Positions 10,838 to 20,818 of a DNA stretch of 64,000 nt are shown here, piece by piece. Position numbers and translations under genes: made by a program. The stretch covers positions 1 through 64,000 of the forward strand of contig NZ_KE383959.1 of assembly GCF_000422925.1 (NCBI RefSeq), written 5' to 3'. This DNA is from Paludibacterium yongneupense DSM 18731 (GTDB lineage: Bacteria; Pseudomonadota; Gammaproteobacteria; Burkholderiales; Chromobacteriaceae). The notes beneath the pieces were generated by a model, which searched no databases, was not told the DNA's origin, and saw only the letters and a list, made by a program, of their open reading frames with translations. Within the stretch, counting starts at the first letter, position 1. Every line of letters starts with the position of its first letter.

Positions 10838-10863
10838 AAAAGGCGGGTGGGTACCCGCCTTGA
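10838..10863 (-). terminator. Hairpin upstream of hisZ
   Basis: Read on the minus strand, AAGGCGGG and CCCGCCTT form a stem around a short loop, followed by TTTTATT. It lies 20-45 nt before the hisZ start and could end readthrough from hflX or act as a leader element of hisZ. Confidence 0.6.
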
Positions 10864-10966
10864 TGTCGGCAAACTGGCCGGAACAAAGCCGGCCAGCAGT
10901 GAATTTCGCAGATTGTCGCTCGCGGCGCCCGGGCGCCGGATTAAGCGGAAAGTCTGGTCCGATCCG

Positions 10967-10993
10967 GAAAAAAGCCGAGCTCAGCGCTCGGCT
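10967..10993 (-). terminator. Intrinsic terminator downstream of hflX
   Basis: On the minus strand AGCCGAGC-loop-GCTCGGCT is followed by six T. It lies about 100 nt after the hflX stop and closes the hflX unit. Confidence 0.85.
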
Positions 10994-11096
10994 ACGGAAG
11001 ACTTTTCTAATTGTACGCCAATTCCTGGCCGCGTGCTTGACTGCTGCCCGCGCGCTGCGCGCGAGAAGCGCCCCTGTCCGGCCAAATGCTGTCGCA

Positions 11097-12224
11097 TTAC
11101 GGCAACACCGACCACGCTTCAGGGCTCGCGGCGGGGCTTGGAGCCAGACGCTCGACGAGGACATCGCGCAGCAAGTCCAGGCCGGTCCCCGTCAGCGCAG
11201 ACACACGCACGGCTTGCGCTACGCCCTCATCATCGCGGATGATTTCCGGGTCGAGGCCATTCAAATCGCACTTGTTCCACACGATCAATTGCGGAGTCCC
11301 GTCGGCGCCGATTTCGGCCAGCACCTTGTTGACCTCTTCGATCTGCATCTCGCGCATCGGACTCGCGCAATCGACCACATGCAGTAGCATATCGGCCTCC
11401 ACGGTTTCCTCCAGCGTCGCGCGGAATGCCGCGACCAGGCTGTGCGGCAGATTGCGGATGAAACCAACGGTATCAGACACGACGATGGACAGTTGCTCGT
11501 TGATATACAAACGCCGGCTGGTCGTATCCAGCGTTGCAAACAACTGGTCCGCCGCATAGGCCCGCGCCTTGGTCAAGCTGTTGAACAGCGTCGACTTGCC
11601 GGCATTGGTATAACCGACAATGGACAGGGACGCGATGCCCGAACGGTCCCGGCCGCGACGCTGGGTGCTTCGCTGACGCTGTACATGCGCGAGACGGTCC
11701 TTGAGCAATTTGACGCGCTTGCCCAGCAGGCGGCGATCGGTCTCCAGCTGCGTCTCGCCCGGACCGCGCAACCCTATACCGCCCTTTTGCCGTTCCAGGT
11801 GAGTCCAGCCGCGCACCAGCCGGGTCGCCAGATGCGACAACTGGGCCAGTTCCACCTGCAGCTTGCCTTCATGGCTGCGCGCCCGCTGTGCAAAAATGTC
11901 GAGAATCAGGCTGGTCCGATCGACCACGCGGCACTGTAAGGCACGTTCCAGATTACGCTCTTGCGCTGGCGACAGTTGATGATTGAAGATCACCACATTG
12001 GCTTCGCACGCGCGCACCACGGCACCGATTTCGTCGACCTTGCCCTTGCCCGCGAACAAGGCCGCATCGGGACGCTGCCGCCGCGCCTCGACGGTCGCGC
12101 ACACTTCTACGGCCGCGCTGGTCACCAGCTCGGTGCATTCCAGCACACTCTCGCGAAAATCACTGTCACCGAAGTCAAGGCAGACCAGCACCGCCTTGTC
12201 CCCTACTTCCGGACGATCGAACAC
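11097..12224 (-). CDS. hflX: GTPase HflX
   Basis: Ribosome-associated GTPase that splits stalled 70S ribosomes after stress. The N-terminal nucleotide-binding domain (DAALFAGKGKVDEIG, VVIFNHQLSPAQERNLE) precedes a G domain with GYTNAGKSTLFNSL (G1), DTVGFI (G3) and NKCD (G4). The open frame extends to 12290, but the extra 22 codons run through a terminator hairpin. A GTG at 12224 with AGGG upstream gives the usual start (VFDRPEVGDKAVLV) and 375 residues. It lies downstream of hfq, as in E. coli hfq-hflX, here with a hairpin between them. The window lacks hflK and hflC, which often follow. Confidence 0.93.
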   Translation of the reverse strand: MFDRPEVGDKAVLVCLDFGDSDFRESVLECTELVTSAAVEVCATVEARRQRPDAALFAGKGKVDEIGAVVRACEANVVIFNHQLSPAQERNLERALQCRVVDRTSLILDIFAQRARSHEGKLQVELAQLSHLATRLVRGWTHLERQKGGIGLRGPGETQLETDRRLLGKRVKLLKDRLAHVQRQRSTQRRGRDRSGIASLSIVGYTNAGKSTLFNSLTKARAYAADQLFATLDTTSRRLYINEQLSIVVSDTVGFIRNLPHSLVAAFRATLEETVEADMLLHVVDCASPMREMQIEEVNKVLAEIGADGTPQLIVWNKCDLNGLDPEIIRDDEGVAQAVRVSALTGTGLDLLRDVLVERLAPSPAASPEAWSVLP

Positions 12225-12245
12225 GTTGTACACCCTGTAAACAAG

Positions 12246-12287
12246 AAAAAAGCCGAGCAACGCCACCCGAGGGTGCGTTGCATCGGC
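12246..12287 (-). terminator. Hairpin with T-run between hfq and hflX
   Basis: On the minus strand GCCGATGCAACGCACCC pairs with GGTGGCGTTGCTCGGC with small bulges and is followed by six T. It ends only about 20 nt before the GTG start of hflX, so it is either a true terminator or an attenuator that sets the hfq:hflX ratio. Confidence 0.75.
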
Positions 12288-12308
12288 CAAGCCATACCTG
12301 CAGCGGGA

Positions 12309-12569
12309 TCAGCCTTCAGGCTGCTCCGACTTCTGACCCGTGTAATGCTCGTGCGGAATCGTGACCGGGCGGGCGGGAACGACCGTGGAGATCGCGTGCT
12401 TGTACACCATTTGCGTCACAGTGTTCTTCAACAGAACGACGTACTGGTCGAAGGACTCAATCTGTCCCTGCAATTTGATGCCATTGACCAGATAAATGGA
12501 AACCGGTACATGCTCCTTGCGCAAGGCGTTCAGGAACGGGTCTTGTAACATTTGCCCTTTAGAGCTCAT
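12309..12569 (-). CDS. hfq: RNA chaperone Hfq
   Basis: Hexameric Sm-like RNA-binding protein that pairs small RNAs with mRNAs. The 86-residue protein is nearly all Sm fold: [20 protein letters not shown] with Gln8 and Phe of the proximal face, [19 protein letters not shown] (Sm1), and the Sm2 motif [10 protein letters not shown] with the U-binding KH. The C-terminal tail is short, as in other betaproteobacteria. The neighbouring hflX (downstream) and der (upstream) on the same strand are typical for the order. A candidate small RNA at 37.7 kb and a ProQ-domain protein at 51.4 kb also lie in the window. Confidence 0.98.
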   Translation of the reverse strand: MSSKGQMLQDPFLNALRKEHVPVSIYLVNGIKLQGQIESFDQYVVLLKNTVTQMVYKHAISTVVPARPVTIPHEHYTGQKSEQPEG

Positions 12570-12660
12570 TCGTTATTCTCCGAATCGGTGATTGTTGTAA
12601 TAGGTCGACGACCAGGCCCGGCTTCGCACCTTATGTTTTAGCACATATCATACCACTGTA

Positions 12661-14067
12661 CTATTTTTTACCGCTCTTGCCATAGCGAGGCTCTTTATCC
12701 TTCAGCTTGCCCTTGAAACGGGGCATGGCCTTGGGTTTCTGCCTGTCCTTTTCGGTATCGTAAGGATTTTCGCCGGTCTTGTATTGCACGCGCAACGGCG
12801 TCCCTTGTAACTTGAATACCTTGCGAAAAGTATGCTCGAGGTAACGGGTATAGCTGTCAGGCACATTATCCAGCGCATTGCCGTGCACGACGATAATCGG
12901 CGGATTCATACCGCCCTGGTGGGCGTAACGCATCTTCGGGCGTACCGGACCGACTCGCGGCGGAGCCTGCCGCTCGACGGCCACCTTCAGCACACGGGTC
13001 AGCTTCGGAGTGGCCAGCTTGCACATCGCCGCTTCGTAGGCTTCGTCGATGGACTTGAACAAATCCGCTATGCCACGGCCTTCCTTGGCCGAAATAAAGT
13101 GGAATTTGGCGAAATCCAGAAAGCTCAACTTGCGCGCGATTTCCTGCTTTACTTTTTCCCGCGCATCGGGCCGCAGGTTGTCCCATTTATTGACGGCGAT
13201 AACCAGTGCGCGCCCGGCCTCCAGCGCAAACCCGGCGATGGTGGCGTCCTGCTCGGAAATATCGAGCTGGGCGTCCAGCACCAGCACGGCCACGTTGGCG
13301 TCTTCGATCGCGGTCATGGTCTTGATCACCGAAAATTTCTCGATCGTCTCGCTGACCTTGCCTCGACGGCGAACGCCTGCCGTGTCGATAATGGTATAAG
13401 TGCGGTCTTCGCGCTCAAAATCAATATAGATACTATCGCGTGTCGTCCCCGGATGGTCGAAGGCGATAACGCGATCCTCACCGAGAATCGCATTGACCAG
13501 CGTCGACTTGCCGACATTGGGGCGCCCGATCACGGCAAACTTGGGATGACGCGCGCTTTCTTCTTCTTCGGCATCGGGGAACTCTTCCAGCACCAGTTCC
13601 ATCAGTTCGCGTACGCCGTCACCGTGCGAGGCCGAAATCGCCAGCGGCTCGCCCAAGGCGAGTTCGTGGAACTCGGCCCCGGCCATCGCGTGACTCAAGC
13701 CTTCGGCCTTGTTCACCACCAGAAAGACCGGACGTCCCTGCTGGCGCAGGCGATTGGCGATGATCTTGTCCTGCGGCGTAACCCCGGTACGACCATCCAC
13801 CAGGAAGACGACGACATCGGCCTCATCGACGGCCTGCAGGGTCTGCTTGGCCATTTCGAACAGAATGCCCTCGTCCACGACCGGCTCGAACCCCCCGGTA
13901 TCGATGACGAGATAGGGTTTTTCGCCGACCCGGCCGTGGCCATAGTGACGGTCGCGCGTCAACCCCGGCTGATCGGCAACCAGGGCGTCGCGGCTGCGTG
14001 TCAGCCGGTTGAAGAGGGTCGATTTGCCGACATTAGGCCGGCCGACCAAAGCTACAGTTGGTTTCAT
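12661..14067 (-). CDS. der: Ribosome biogenesis GTPase Der (EngA)
   Basis: Essential double GTPase that acts in 50S subunit maturation. Two tandem G domains are visible: [14 protein letters not shown] at residue 8 with DTGGFE and NKAE, and [14 protein letters not shown] near 185 with [10 protein letters not shown] and NKWD. A KH-like C-terminal domain and a Lys-rich tail ([15 protein letters not shown]) end the 468-residue chain. It is 12 nt downstream of bamB on the same strand, so it is probably part of the long hisS-yfgM-bamB-der unit, as in E. coli. Confidence 0.97.
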   Translation of the reverse strand: MKPTVALVGRPNVGKSTLFNRLTRSRDALVADQPGLTRDRHYGHGRVGEKPYLVIDTGGFEPVVDEGILFEMAKQTLQAVDEADVVVFLVDGRTGVTPQDKIIANRLRQQGRPVFLVVNKAEGLSHAMAGAEFHELALGEPLAISASHGDGVRELMELVLEEFPDAEEEESARHPKFAVIGRPNVGKSTLVNAILGEDRVIAFDHPGTTRDSIYIDFEREDRTYTIIDTAGVRRRGKVSETIEKFSVIKTMTAIEDANVAVLVLDAQLDISEQDATIAGFALEAGRALVIAVNKWDNLRPDAREKVKQEIARKLSFLDFAKFHFISAKEGRGIADLFKSIDEAYEAAMCKLATPKLTRVLKVAVERQAPPRVGPVRPKMRYAHQGGMNPPIIVVHGNALDNVPDSYTRYLEHTFRKVFKLQGTPLRVQYKTGENPYDTEKDRQKPKAMPRFKGKLKDKEPRYGKSGKK

Positions 14068-14079
14068 CAGAGACTGCTT

Positions 14080-15225
14080 TTATCCCAGTGACAGCATCAC
14101 CAGGCGACCGTCGAGCCCCTGAATCAGGGCCGAGTCGCCTAAAGACACGGGTTGTCCGGTCTGCCCGCTCGTGCCGAGGCGGATACGCCCCACCAGACTG
14201 CCATTTTCATTGGACAACAGATGCGCATAGCCTGCGCTATCAGTTACCAATATATAGCGTCCGAGCATTGCAGGACCGGATACGTTACGATATTTGATGT
14301 CGTCTTGCTTCCAGACATTGCGACCGGTATTGCGATCGTAGCTCAGAATCGAGCCATTTTCGTCAGTGACATACACATGTTGCGCGTCCAGCGCGATCCC
14401 GCGGCTGGATGAAATTTCACGGCCCCATTGCAACTGGCCGTTATGCGCGTCAAAGCAGGCGACACGCCCCTGATACGCGACGGCGCAGATCTGGCCGTTA
14501 TCGAATACCGGGCGGCTCACCACATCGGTTATACGCTCGAGTTCGGTCGCGCCCTTGGGCGTGGACACCGCGGCTTCCCAGGCGATATTGCCGGCATCCT
14601 GCCCGAGTACCGACACCTTGCCCGCGGCTTGACCGATCAGGGCGACATCGGAACCGACCAGGGCCATCGACCCGGTGTCGCGCACGGTCAGGGCCGGCAA
14701 CACATGGGTCTGCGACCACAGCTGCTTGCCGTCCGCCAGGGCAAAACCGGTGACCCGGCCATCGCTGCTGCGGACGATGACAACCTTGGAGCCGGCTTGA
14801 GCCGGTTCCAGCGCGACACTGGTCAGGGCCTGATCCCAGCGCGTTTTGCCGCTCGCGCGATCGATCGCCAGCAGATGCCCGTCCCGGGTGACGGCGAACA
14901 TGAGATCGTCATTGACCGTCACGCTGGCGGACAGCATGCGGCCAGTGTCGGATTTCGACACCACGCGACCGGTCAGGGAGTCGATGGTCAGAACGACGCC
15001 CGCGGCGCTGGTCGCGATCACATTGCCGCGGTCATAGACCGGAACAAAGCTGTCGCTGGGCGTCTGCCCTACCGAAACGGACCACTTCACCTTCATGGCC
15101 TGCAGTTCGTGCACAGGCTTGAGCGGAGTAGCCGCCTGACGCGTCGACGATTCAAACCAACTGGCACAACCGGCCAGCAGCGAGGTGGACAGAACTACGG
15201 TAAGCAACAGACGGCGGCGCATCAA
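14080..15225 (-). CDS. bamB: Outer-membrane assembly lipoprotein BamB
   Basis: Accessory lipoprotein of the BAM complex, which inserts beta-barrel proteins into the outer membrane; it contacts BamA. The signal peptide ends in a lipobox LLAGC with Cys20. The rest is an eight-bladed PQQ-type propeller, with repeated W-x-x-x-(A/L) blade ends such as GKTRWDQAL, GKQLWSQTH, GNIAWEAAV, GQLQWGREI and GRNVWKQDD. The length of 381 residues fits the family. It is located directly after the yfgM-like gene (its start lies one base before that gene's stop region) and 12 nt before der. Confidence 0.95.
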   Translation of the reverse strand: MMRRRLLLTVVLSTSLLAGCASWFESSTRQAATPLKPVHELQAMKVKWSVSVGQTPSDSFVPVYDRGNVIATSAAGVVLTIDSLTGRVVSKSDTGRMLSASVTVNDDLMFAVTRDGHLLAIDRASGKTRWDQALTSVALEPAQAGSKVVIVRSSDGRVTGFALADGKQLWSQTHVLPALTVRDTGSMALVGSDVALIGQAAGKVSVLGQDAGNIAWEAAVSTPKGATELERITDVVSRPVFDNGQICAVAYQGRVACFDAHNGQLQWGREISSSRGIALDAQHVYVTDENGSILSYDRNTGRNVWKQDDIKYRNVSGPAMLGRYILVTDSAGYAHLLSNENGSLVGRIRLGTSGQTGQPVSLGDSALIQGLDGRLVMLSLG

Positions 15226-15852
15226 TCAGCCTCCCAAGGCATCGAGTTTGGTCTGGATATACTGGCGCTCGGGCGAATCGCCTGCAAGCTTGGCCAGCGC
15301 GGCCTTATAGGCATCGCGGGCCGCCGCGTCATCGTTCCGGGCAACGGCGACGTCGCCCTTGAGATCGAAGAACGGGGAGTCGAATTCGGCAGGATGCGCC
15401 GCATTCAATTCGGCCAGAGCCGCAGGAAAATCCTTGGCGTCCAACAATACACTGGCCAGGCGCAAGTGGGCGAGCGCCACCAGCGGCTCCTTGCCATTTT
15501 TTACCACCCAGCCAAGCTGCTGGCGGGCAAACGCATTATCGCCCTTGTCGAAAGCGACCTTGGCTGCCAGCAAGGCAGCGCGGCTGGCATGGCCGGTATC
15601 GGCATAGCCGGTCTCGATTTCGGCCACGCCGCGCTTGATCGCGGCCATATCGCCCGACTGTACGGCCGTCTCGACCTGCGCGTAGACAACCGCCGCACGG
15701 TCGGCCTGCGATTGCCGGTACAATCCGTACCCCTTGTAAGCCAGGTAACCCAACGCCAGCGCGCCGACAGCGGCGGCGATCCACTTACCCCACTGGTGCC
15801 AAAAGGCACGCAGCGAGTCAATCTGTTCCTGCTCCTGCAAATCGAACGCCAT
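15226..15852 (-). CDS. YfgM-family TPR protein (SecYEG ancillary subunit)
   Basis: Single-pass inner-membrane protein with a periplasmic TPR domain, known in E. coli to associate with SecYEG and PpiD. Residues about 25-42 form the transmembrane helix (IAAAVGALALGYLAYKGYGLY); the rest is a run of helical repeats rich in Ala. The start at 15852 is chosen because GAGGGGGAG stands 4 nt before this ATG. A frame extension to 15870 would abut the hisS stop and lacks such a site. It sits between hisS and bamB, the conserved hisS-yfgM-bamB-der order. Confidence 0.9.
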   Translation of the reverse strand: MAFDLQEQEQIDSLRAFWHQWGKWIAAAVGALALGYLAYKGYGLYRQSQADRAAVVYAQVETAVQSGDMAAIKRGVAEIETGYADTGHASRAALLAAKVAFDKGDNAFARQQLGWVVKNGKEPLVALAHLRLASVLLDAKDFPAALAELNAAHPAEFDSPFFDLKGDVAVARNDDAAARDAYKAALAKLAGDSPERQYIQTKLDALGG

Positions 15853-15866
15853 TGCGCTCCCCCTCG

Positions 15867-17138
15867 TCAAACTTTCAATGCGGCAATGGCATCTGCCACG
15901 CCCGCGACCGCGACGGTCTGTTGTTCTGCCTCGCTACGCAACGATTTGACAATCGCCGTCGCCGCGGACACTTCGTTTTCGCCGACGATGACCGCGAAGG
16001 CGGCACCGCAGGCATCGGCCTTTTTCATTTGCGACTTGAAGCTGCCGTCGCCGCAATGCTGCAACACCGACAGGCCCGCACGGCGCAGAGCCTGCGCGAG
16101 CGTCAGCGCATAGACCGGCGCGCCTTCGCCCTGCTGCACCAGATAAACATCGGGCGCGGGCGCCGCCGGCAGCAGCTGCTTGTCCTGCAACAGCAATAGC
16201 ACGCGCTCTATGCCCATGCCGAAGCCGATGCCCGGGGCCGGCTTGCCCCCGAGCTGCTCGGTCAGTCCATCGTAACGCCCGCCTGCGCACACGGTACCTT
16301 GCGCGCCCAATTCGGTCGTCACCCACTCGAACACCGAATGGTTGTAATAATCAAGACCGCGCACCAGCCGCGGATTCTCGCGGAAAGGAATCCCCAGAGC
16401 GGCGATCATCGCCTTCCAGCCTTCGTATTGCGCTCGCGACTCGGAGCCCAGATAGTCGAGCAAGCGCGGCGCCGCATCGCACATTTCCTGCAGGGCCGGG
16501 TTCTTGGTGTCCAGCACGCGCAGAGGATTGCTGTACAGACGGCGCTTGCCATCTTCGTCCAGAATGGACTGGAAACCTTCCAGATAGGCGATCAGCGCCA
16601 CTCGATGCGCGGCACGCTCCTCCCGGTTGCCCAGCGTGTTGATCTGCAATTCGACGCTGTCGGCAAGCCCGAGCCGACGCCAAAGATCGGCGGTCAATGC
16701 AATCAGCTCGGCATCGATATCGGGGCCGGCAAAGCCCAGCGCCTCGACGCCGAACTGGTGAAACTGGCGATAGCGCCCTTTCTGCGGGCGCTCGTGCCGG
16801 AACATCGCCCCCTGGTACCACAAGCGCTGGGTCGCGTTATAGAGCAAATTGTGCTCGACCGCCGCCCGCAAGGTGCCGGCAGTGCCTTCCGGGCGAAGCG
16901 TCAGGCTCTCGCCATTGAGGCTGTCGGTGAAGGAATACATTTCCTTCTCGACAATATCGGTGACTTCGCCGATGGAACGCACGAACAACGGCGTCTGCTC
17001 GACGATGGGGGTACGGATATTCTGGTAGCCATAATCGGCCAGCAAACCGCGCATCACCGATTCGAAATATTCCCACTGGTACGATTCGGCCGGCAGGACA
17101 TCGTTCATGCCGCGAACCGCCTGTATTTTTTGTGCCAT
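15867..17138 (-). CDS. hisS: Histidyl-tRNA synthetase
   Basis: Class II synthetase that charges tRNA-His. The 423-residue protein contains motif 2 ([17 protein letters not shown], about 114-130), the histidine-A motif [14 protein letters not shown] (about 255-268), motif 3 region [15 protein letters not shown] (about 308-322) and a C-terminal anticodon-binding domain beginning [10 protein letters not shown]. It stands 39 nt downstream of ispG on the same strand. A long open frame antisense to it is a GC-bias artefact. Confidence 0.98.
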   Translation of the reverse strand: MAQKIQAVRGMNDVLPAESYQWEYFESVMRGLLADYGYQNIRTPIVEQTPLFVRSIGEVTDIVEKEMYSFTDSLNGESLTLRPEGTAGTLRAAVEHNLLYNATQRLWYQGAMFRHERPQKGRYRQFHQFGVEALGFAGPDIDAELIALTADLWRRLGLADSVELQINTLGNREERAAHRVALIAYLEGFQSILDEDGKRRLYSNPLRVLDTKNPALQEMCDAAPRLLDYLGSESRAQYEGWKAMIAALGIPFRENPRLVRGLDYYNHSVFEWVTTELGAQGTVCAGGRYDGLTEQLGGKPAPGIGFGMGIERVLLLLQDKQLLPAAPAPDVYLVQQGEGAPVYALTLAQALRRAGLSVLQHCGDGSFKSQMKKADACGAAFAVIVGENEVSAATAIVKSLRSEAEQQTVAVAGVADAIAALKV

Positions 17139-17177
17139 CGCTCTATCTATTCAGTCTTCATATTCGGCATCCGCCCC

Positions 17178-18452
17178 TCACAGGGGACGGATCGGAATCG
17201 TCTTCATCGCCTCGCGCCGCTTGACGCCGCCAGGCGCGTAACGCGTCTGCACATAGGTGGCGACCAGCTCTTTGAAAGCTTCGGCGATGCCATCCCCCTT
17301 CAGGGTCACATCCTTGCGCCCGTCGATATAGACCGGCGCGACCGGCACCTCGCCGGTCCCCGGCAGGGAAATTCCGATATCGGCCAGCTTCGACTCGCCC
17401 GGGCCGTTGACGACACAGCCCATGACCGCCACCTTGAGATCCTCGACCCCGGGATACTGCAAGCGCCAGATCGGCATCTGCTCGCGCAGATAGGTCTGGA
17501 TGCTCTCCGCCAGCTCCTGGAAGACGGTGCTGGTGGTGCGCCCGCAGCCGGGGCAAGCCGTCACCAGCGGGGTGAACGACCGCAAGCCCATTGTCTGCAG
17601 GATTTCCTGCGCCACGATCACTTCGCGCGTACGCGACTCGCCCGGAGCCGGCGTCAACGAAATACGAATGGTGTCGCCGATCCCTTCCTGCAGCAGCACG
17701 CCGAGCGCGGCGCTGGAAGCGACGATACCCTTGGAGCCCATTCCGGCTTCGGTCAAACCCAGATGCAAAGGAAAATCGCAGCGCCGGCCAAGATCACGGT
17801 AGACGTTGATCAGATCCTGCACATGGCTGACCTTGCACGACAGGATGATCTTGTCCGGCGCCAGGCCAAGCTCGATAGCCTTGTCCGCGCTTTCCAGCGC
17901 GGACACGATCAGGGCCTCGCGCATCACGGCGTCCGGCGACTGGGGCGCCGCGGAACGGACATTGGCATCCATCATCCGTGTCGCCAGCGCCGGGTCGAGA
18001 CTGCCCCAGTTGACACCGATGCGCACCGGCTTGTCGTACTCGACGGCCGTGCGGATCATGAAAGCGAACTTGTCGTCCCCGCTCGCACCGCGGCCGACGT
18101 TGCCGGGATTGATACGGTACTTGGCCAGCGCCGCCGCGCACGTCGGGTAGTCGCGCAGCAGGCGCTCGCCGTTGAAATGGAAGTCGCCGACCAGAGGGAC
18201 ATCGCAGCCCGCGTCATCCAGACGCTGCCGCACGTCGGCGACCGCGGCGGCAGCCTCGGGCGAATTGACGGTGATGCGCACCAGCTCCGAGCCGGCCTCC
18301 GCCAGCTCGATGCACTGCGCGGCAGTCGCCGCCGCATCCGCCGTGTCGGTATTGGTCATCGACTGCACCACGACCGGGGCGGAGGAGCCAACCATCACCT
18401 GGCCGACCCGGACCTGCCGGGTGGCGCGTCGCGTATTGGTCACGCTTTCCAT
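17178..18452 (-). CDS. ispG: 4-hydroxy-3-methylbut-2-enyl diphosphate synthase
   Basis: Iron-sulfur enzyme of the MEP isoprenoid pathway, converting MEcPP to HMBPP using a reduced electron donor. The N-terminal TIM barrel has [20 protein letters not shown] sequence; the C-terminal domain carries the [4Fe-4S] ligands in [10 protein letters not shown] (about 308-317) and [10 protein letters not shown] (about 350). At 424 residues it is the longer version found in Neisseriales and relatives (E. coli has 372). It starts 9 nt after rodZ ends on the same strand, the usual rodZ-ispG-hisS order. Confidence 0.97.
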   Translation of the reverse strand: MESVTNTRRATRQVRVGQVMVGSSAPVVVQSMTNTDTADAAATAAQCIELAEAGSELVRITVNSPEAAAAVADVRQRLDDAGCDVPLVGDFHFNGERLLRDYPTCAAALAKYRINPGNVGRGASGDDKFAFMIRTAVEYDKPVRIGVNWGSLDPALATRMMDANVRSAAPQSPDAVMREALIVSALESADKAIELGLAPDKIILSCKVSHVQDLINVYRDLGRRCDFPLHLGLTEAGMGSKGIVASSAALGVLLQEGIGDTIRISLTPAPGESRTREVIVAQEILQTMGLRSFTPLVTACPGCGRTTSTVFQELAESIQTYLREQMPIWRLQYPGVEDLKVAVMGCVVNGPGESKLADIGISLPGTGEVPVAPVYIDGRKDVTLKGDGIAEAFKELVATYVQTRYAPGGVKRREAMKTIPIRPL

Positions 18453-18461
18453 GGTCAGTCC

Positions 18462-19418
18462 CTACTTGAGGTCAATATTGGCGACAGTACCCTTGATACG
18501 GTCGGCAAAATTTACCGGCTTGCCATTGAAAGTCAGGGTCACCTTCTCGGCATTACCCAGGCGAACCTTGAACGGGGGCGTACCGCTTGCATCGCGGGCA
18601 TCGCCCGGCTGCAGGTTGCTGAACACCAGCTTCTTGCCGTTGGCATCGACGATGGAAACCCAGGCCTCCTCTTCGGTGCTGACGGTAACGCGCGCCTGAC
18701 CGGCTGCGAGCGGAGCCGATGCCGACGTCGCGACGGGGAGGCTGGCGACCGGCTTGACCGCGGGTTTGGCCGCCGCGGCCGCAAGCGGCGCGACAGCGGG
18801 CGCCGAGGTCTCCAGCACCGGCGCCGAAGCCATCGCCGCCGAAGCCGACAAGCTCAACGGCATGGACGAAGCGACGGGCTCGGAGGCGGCGGGCTGCGCT
18901 TGCGTCATCGGCAGCCCGCCGCCGTTAGCACTATCCTGCCCTCCCTCTTCGCGATGGCCGAATACCCAAATGGCCGTCGCCCCCAGCACCACCCCCACCA
19001 GGCCGACAACCAGCCAGCGACTGGCCGGAATCCTCTTGTCAGCGGCAGGCTCATGCTGGGCGACAGGCTCGTCGCGCACAAGATTGGCGACGTCGTGCAC
19101 GGCCGACGGAAAGTGCCCTTCCAGTGCGGCCATCAGCGGCGCCGGGTCCAGTTCGAGAAAACGTGCGTAGTTGCGAACGAAGCCACGGACAAAAGTGGCG
19201 CCGGGCAAGCTGTCGAAATCATCGCGTTCGATGGCCTCCAGCTGGCGCAGCGACAATTTGAGGCGGTCCGCCACTTCAGACAGGCCCAGACCGGCGGCTT
19301 CGCGCGCAGTGCGCAATTCCGCGCCTACGCTGACGGCTGCCGGCGCTTCCGGGATTTGTTGCTCTTCCGCCGACGGATTCGGTGCCGGCTGATTATTCTG
19401 TTCGGATTGTTGTCCCAT
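18462..19418 (-). CDS. rodZ: Cytoskeletal protein RodZ
   Basis: Bitopic inner-membrane protein that binds MreB and helps set cell shape. A cytoplasmic helix-turn-helix domain (about 28-95; LRTAREAAGLGLSEVADRLK, GATFVRGFVRNYARFL) is followed by a transmembrane helix near 136-152 (WLVVGLVGVVLGATAIWVFG). A low-complexity Ala/Pro/Ser periplasmic linker comes next, then a C-terminal beta domain (about 240-318, ending VNFADRIKGTVANIDLK). The 318-residue length is normal. In most relatives a pilF/pilW TPR gene lies between rlmN and rodZ; here the 256-nt gap shows no such gene. Confidence 0.93.
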   Translation of the reverse strand: MGQQSEQNNQPAPNPSAEEQQIPEAPAAVSVGAELRTAREAAGLGLSEVADRLKLSLRQLEAIERDDFDSLPGATFVRGFVRNYARFLELDPAPLMAALEGHFPSAVHDVANLVRDEPVAQHEPAADKRIPASRWLVVGLVGVVLGATAIWVFGHREEGGQDSANGGGLPMTQAQPAASEPVASSMPLSLSASAAMASAPVLETSAPAVAPLAAAAAKPAVKPVASLPVATSASAPLAAGQARVTVSTEEEAWVSIVDANGKKLVFSNLQPGDARDASGTPPFKVRLGNAEKVTLTFNGKPVNFADRIKGTVANIDLK

Positions 19419-19674
19419 CCTTCAGGTCCCGCTCAACATCAGTTAGTTTCCCTGAATGCCCGATCAGCACAGCGACTGTCCTACGCTGCACTCCCGGGCG
19501 CGATACCTGCTCCACCCGCTCATCGTTCGCGATGAAAACGGCCCGAAAACAGGCAACTGAAGCGGACGCACTACGGCGAAAACGCCGTCAGGAACGGCAT
19601 GGTCGCGACGTCCGTTCAGCCCTCTACTCGAAAGACCGGTGCGGCAAAAACCCCAGCCCTCGCGGGCCATTGTC

Positions 19675-20769
19675 TCACGCCGTACCGTCCTTCGCGATCT
19701 GAATCCATTTTTCCTGCCGCCGGGTCTTGTCCTGCACCTGGCCTGCCAACTGCCCGCACGCGGCATCGATATCGTCGCCGCGCGTCTTGCGCACGGTCAC
19801 CACCAGCCCCGCCTCCTGCAGTATTTCGCGGAAGATGCGAATGGCGTTATTGCTCGAACGCTCGTACCCAGACCCCGGAAAGGGATTGAAAGGGATCAGA
19901 TTGAACTTGCATGGCACGTCACGCACCCGTTCAATCAATTGCCGAGCATGTTCGGGCCTGTCATTGACCCCGTCAAGCATCACATACTCGAACGTCACGA
20001 AATCGCGCGGGGCCTTCTCCAGATAGCGGCGACAGGCAGCCATCAATTCGTCCAGCGGGTATTTGCGGTTGATCGGCACGATCTGATCGCGAATCGCATC
20101 GTTCGGCGCATGCAGGCTGACGGCCAGAGCGACCGGGCACGCATCGCGCAGCCTGTCCATCTGTGGCACCAAGCCCGAGGTCGACAGAGTAACACGTCGT
20201 CGCGACAAACCATATGCATGGTCGTCAAGCATGATCTGCATCGCCGACACCACATTGTCGAAATTCGCCAGCGGTTCGCCCATGCCCATCATCACCACGT
20301 TGGAAACAACGCGCTCGTTCTTGGGCGTCACGCCCATCGCCTTGTTGGCCCACCACAGCTGACCGATGATTTCGGCCGTGCTCAAATTGCGGTTGAAACC
20401 CTGGCGCCCGGTGGAACAGAAGGTGCACTCCAGCGCGCACCCCACCTGCGACGACACACATAGCGTCCCGCGTTCGTCCTCGGGAATGAACACCGTCTCC
20501 ACACCGTTGCCGGTGCCGACATCCAGCAGCCACTTGCGCGTGCCGTCGCCGGCTTCCTGGCCGGTCATCAGCTCGGGCACCCGCACCTCCGCGCACTGAT
20601 GCAACTTGGCACGCAGGCTCTTGGCGATGTCAGTCATCGCATCGAAATCGCTTTCGCCCATCTGATGCATCCAGCGCATCACCTGGCGCGCGCGAAACGG
20701 CTTCTCGCCCATGGCAGCGAAGTGCGCAGTCAGTTGGTCAAGGTTGAAATCGAGCAGGTTGGTCTTCAT
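19675..20769 (-). CDS. rlmN: 23S rRNA/tRNA adenine-C2 methyltransferase RlmN
   Basis: Radical-SAM enzyme that methylates A2503 of 23S rRNA and A37 of several tRNAs. The [4Fe-4S]-binding CX3CX2C motif is CALECTFC (about 118-125). The methyl-carrying Cys is expected in the C-terminal [15 protein letters not shown] segment, and [10 protein letters not shown] and [11 protein letters not shown] are family landmarks. The frame is open to 20847, but [13 protein letters not shown] at 20769 is the conserved N-terminus (364 residues); the extra codons cross the ndk-rlmN hairpin. It is downstream of ndk on the same strand. Confidence 0.96.
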   Translation of the reverse strand: MKTNLLDFNLDQLTAHFAAMGEKPFRARQVMRWMHQMGESDFDAMTDIAKSLRAKLHQCAEVRVPELMTGQEAGDGTRKWLLDVGTGNGVETVFIPEDERGTLCVSSQVGCALECTFCSTGRQGFNRNLSTAEIIGQLWWANKAMGVTPKNERVVSNVVMMGMGEPLANFDNVVSAMQIMLDDHAYGLSRRRVTLSTSGLVPQMDRLRDACPVALAVSLHAPNDAIRDQIVPINRKYPLDELMAACRRYLEKAPRDFVTFEYVMLDGVNDRPEHARQLIERVRDVPCKFNLIPFNPFPGSGYERSSNNAIRIFREILQEAGLVVTVRKTRGDDIDAACGQLAGQVQDKTRRQEKWIQIAKDGTA

Positions 20770-20788
20770 GCAATCCTCATCAAACATC

Positions 20789-20816
20789 AAACGGCCGCCC
20801 GCGGGCGGCCGTTTTT
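20789..20816. terminator. GC-rich palindrome between ndk and rlmN
   Basis: AAACGGCCGCCC with GCGGGCGGCCGTTTTT forms a perfect stem of about 12 bp. The better T-tract is on the plus strand; on the minus strand, where ndk runs into rlmN, only TTT follows. Partial termination or mRNA 3'-end protection after ndk is likely. Confidence 0.6.
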
Positions 20817-20818
20817 CC

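Noticed and set aside
10925-10945. GC-rich palindrome in the hflX-hisZ gap as a regulatory site
   Set aside because: It is a simple GGCGCC-rich stretch without T-run; the neighbouring hairpins are better terminator candidates.
16299-19535. A 1078-codon plus-strand open frame across hisS, ispG and rodZ
   Set aside because: It runs antisense through three well-recognised genes; composition is Arg/His-rich low complexity, typical of shadow frames.
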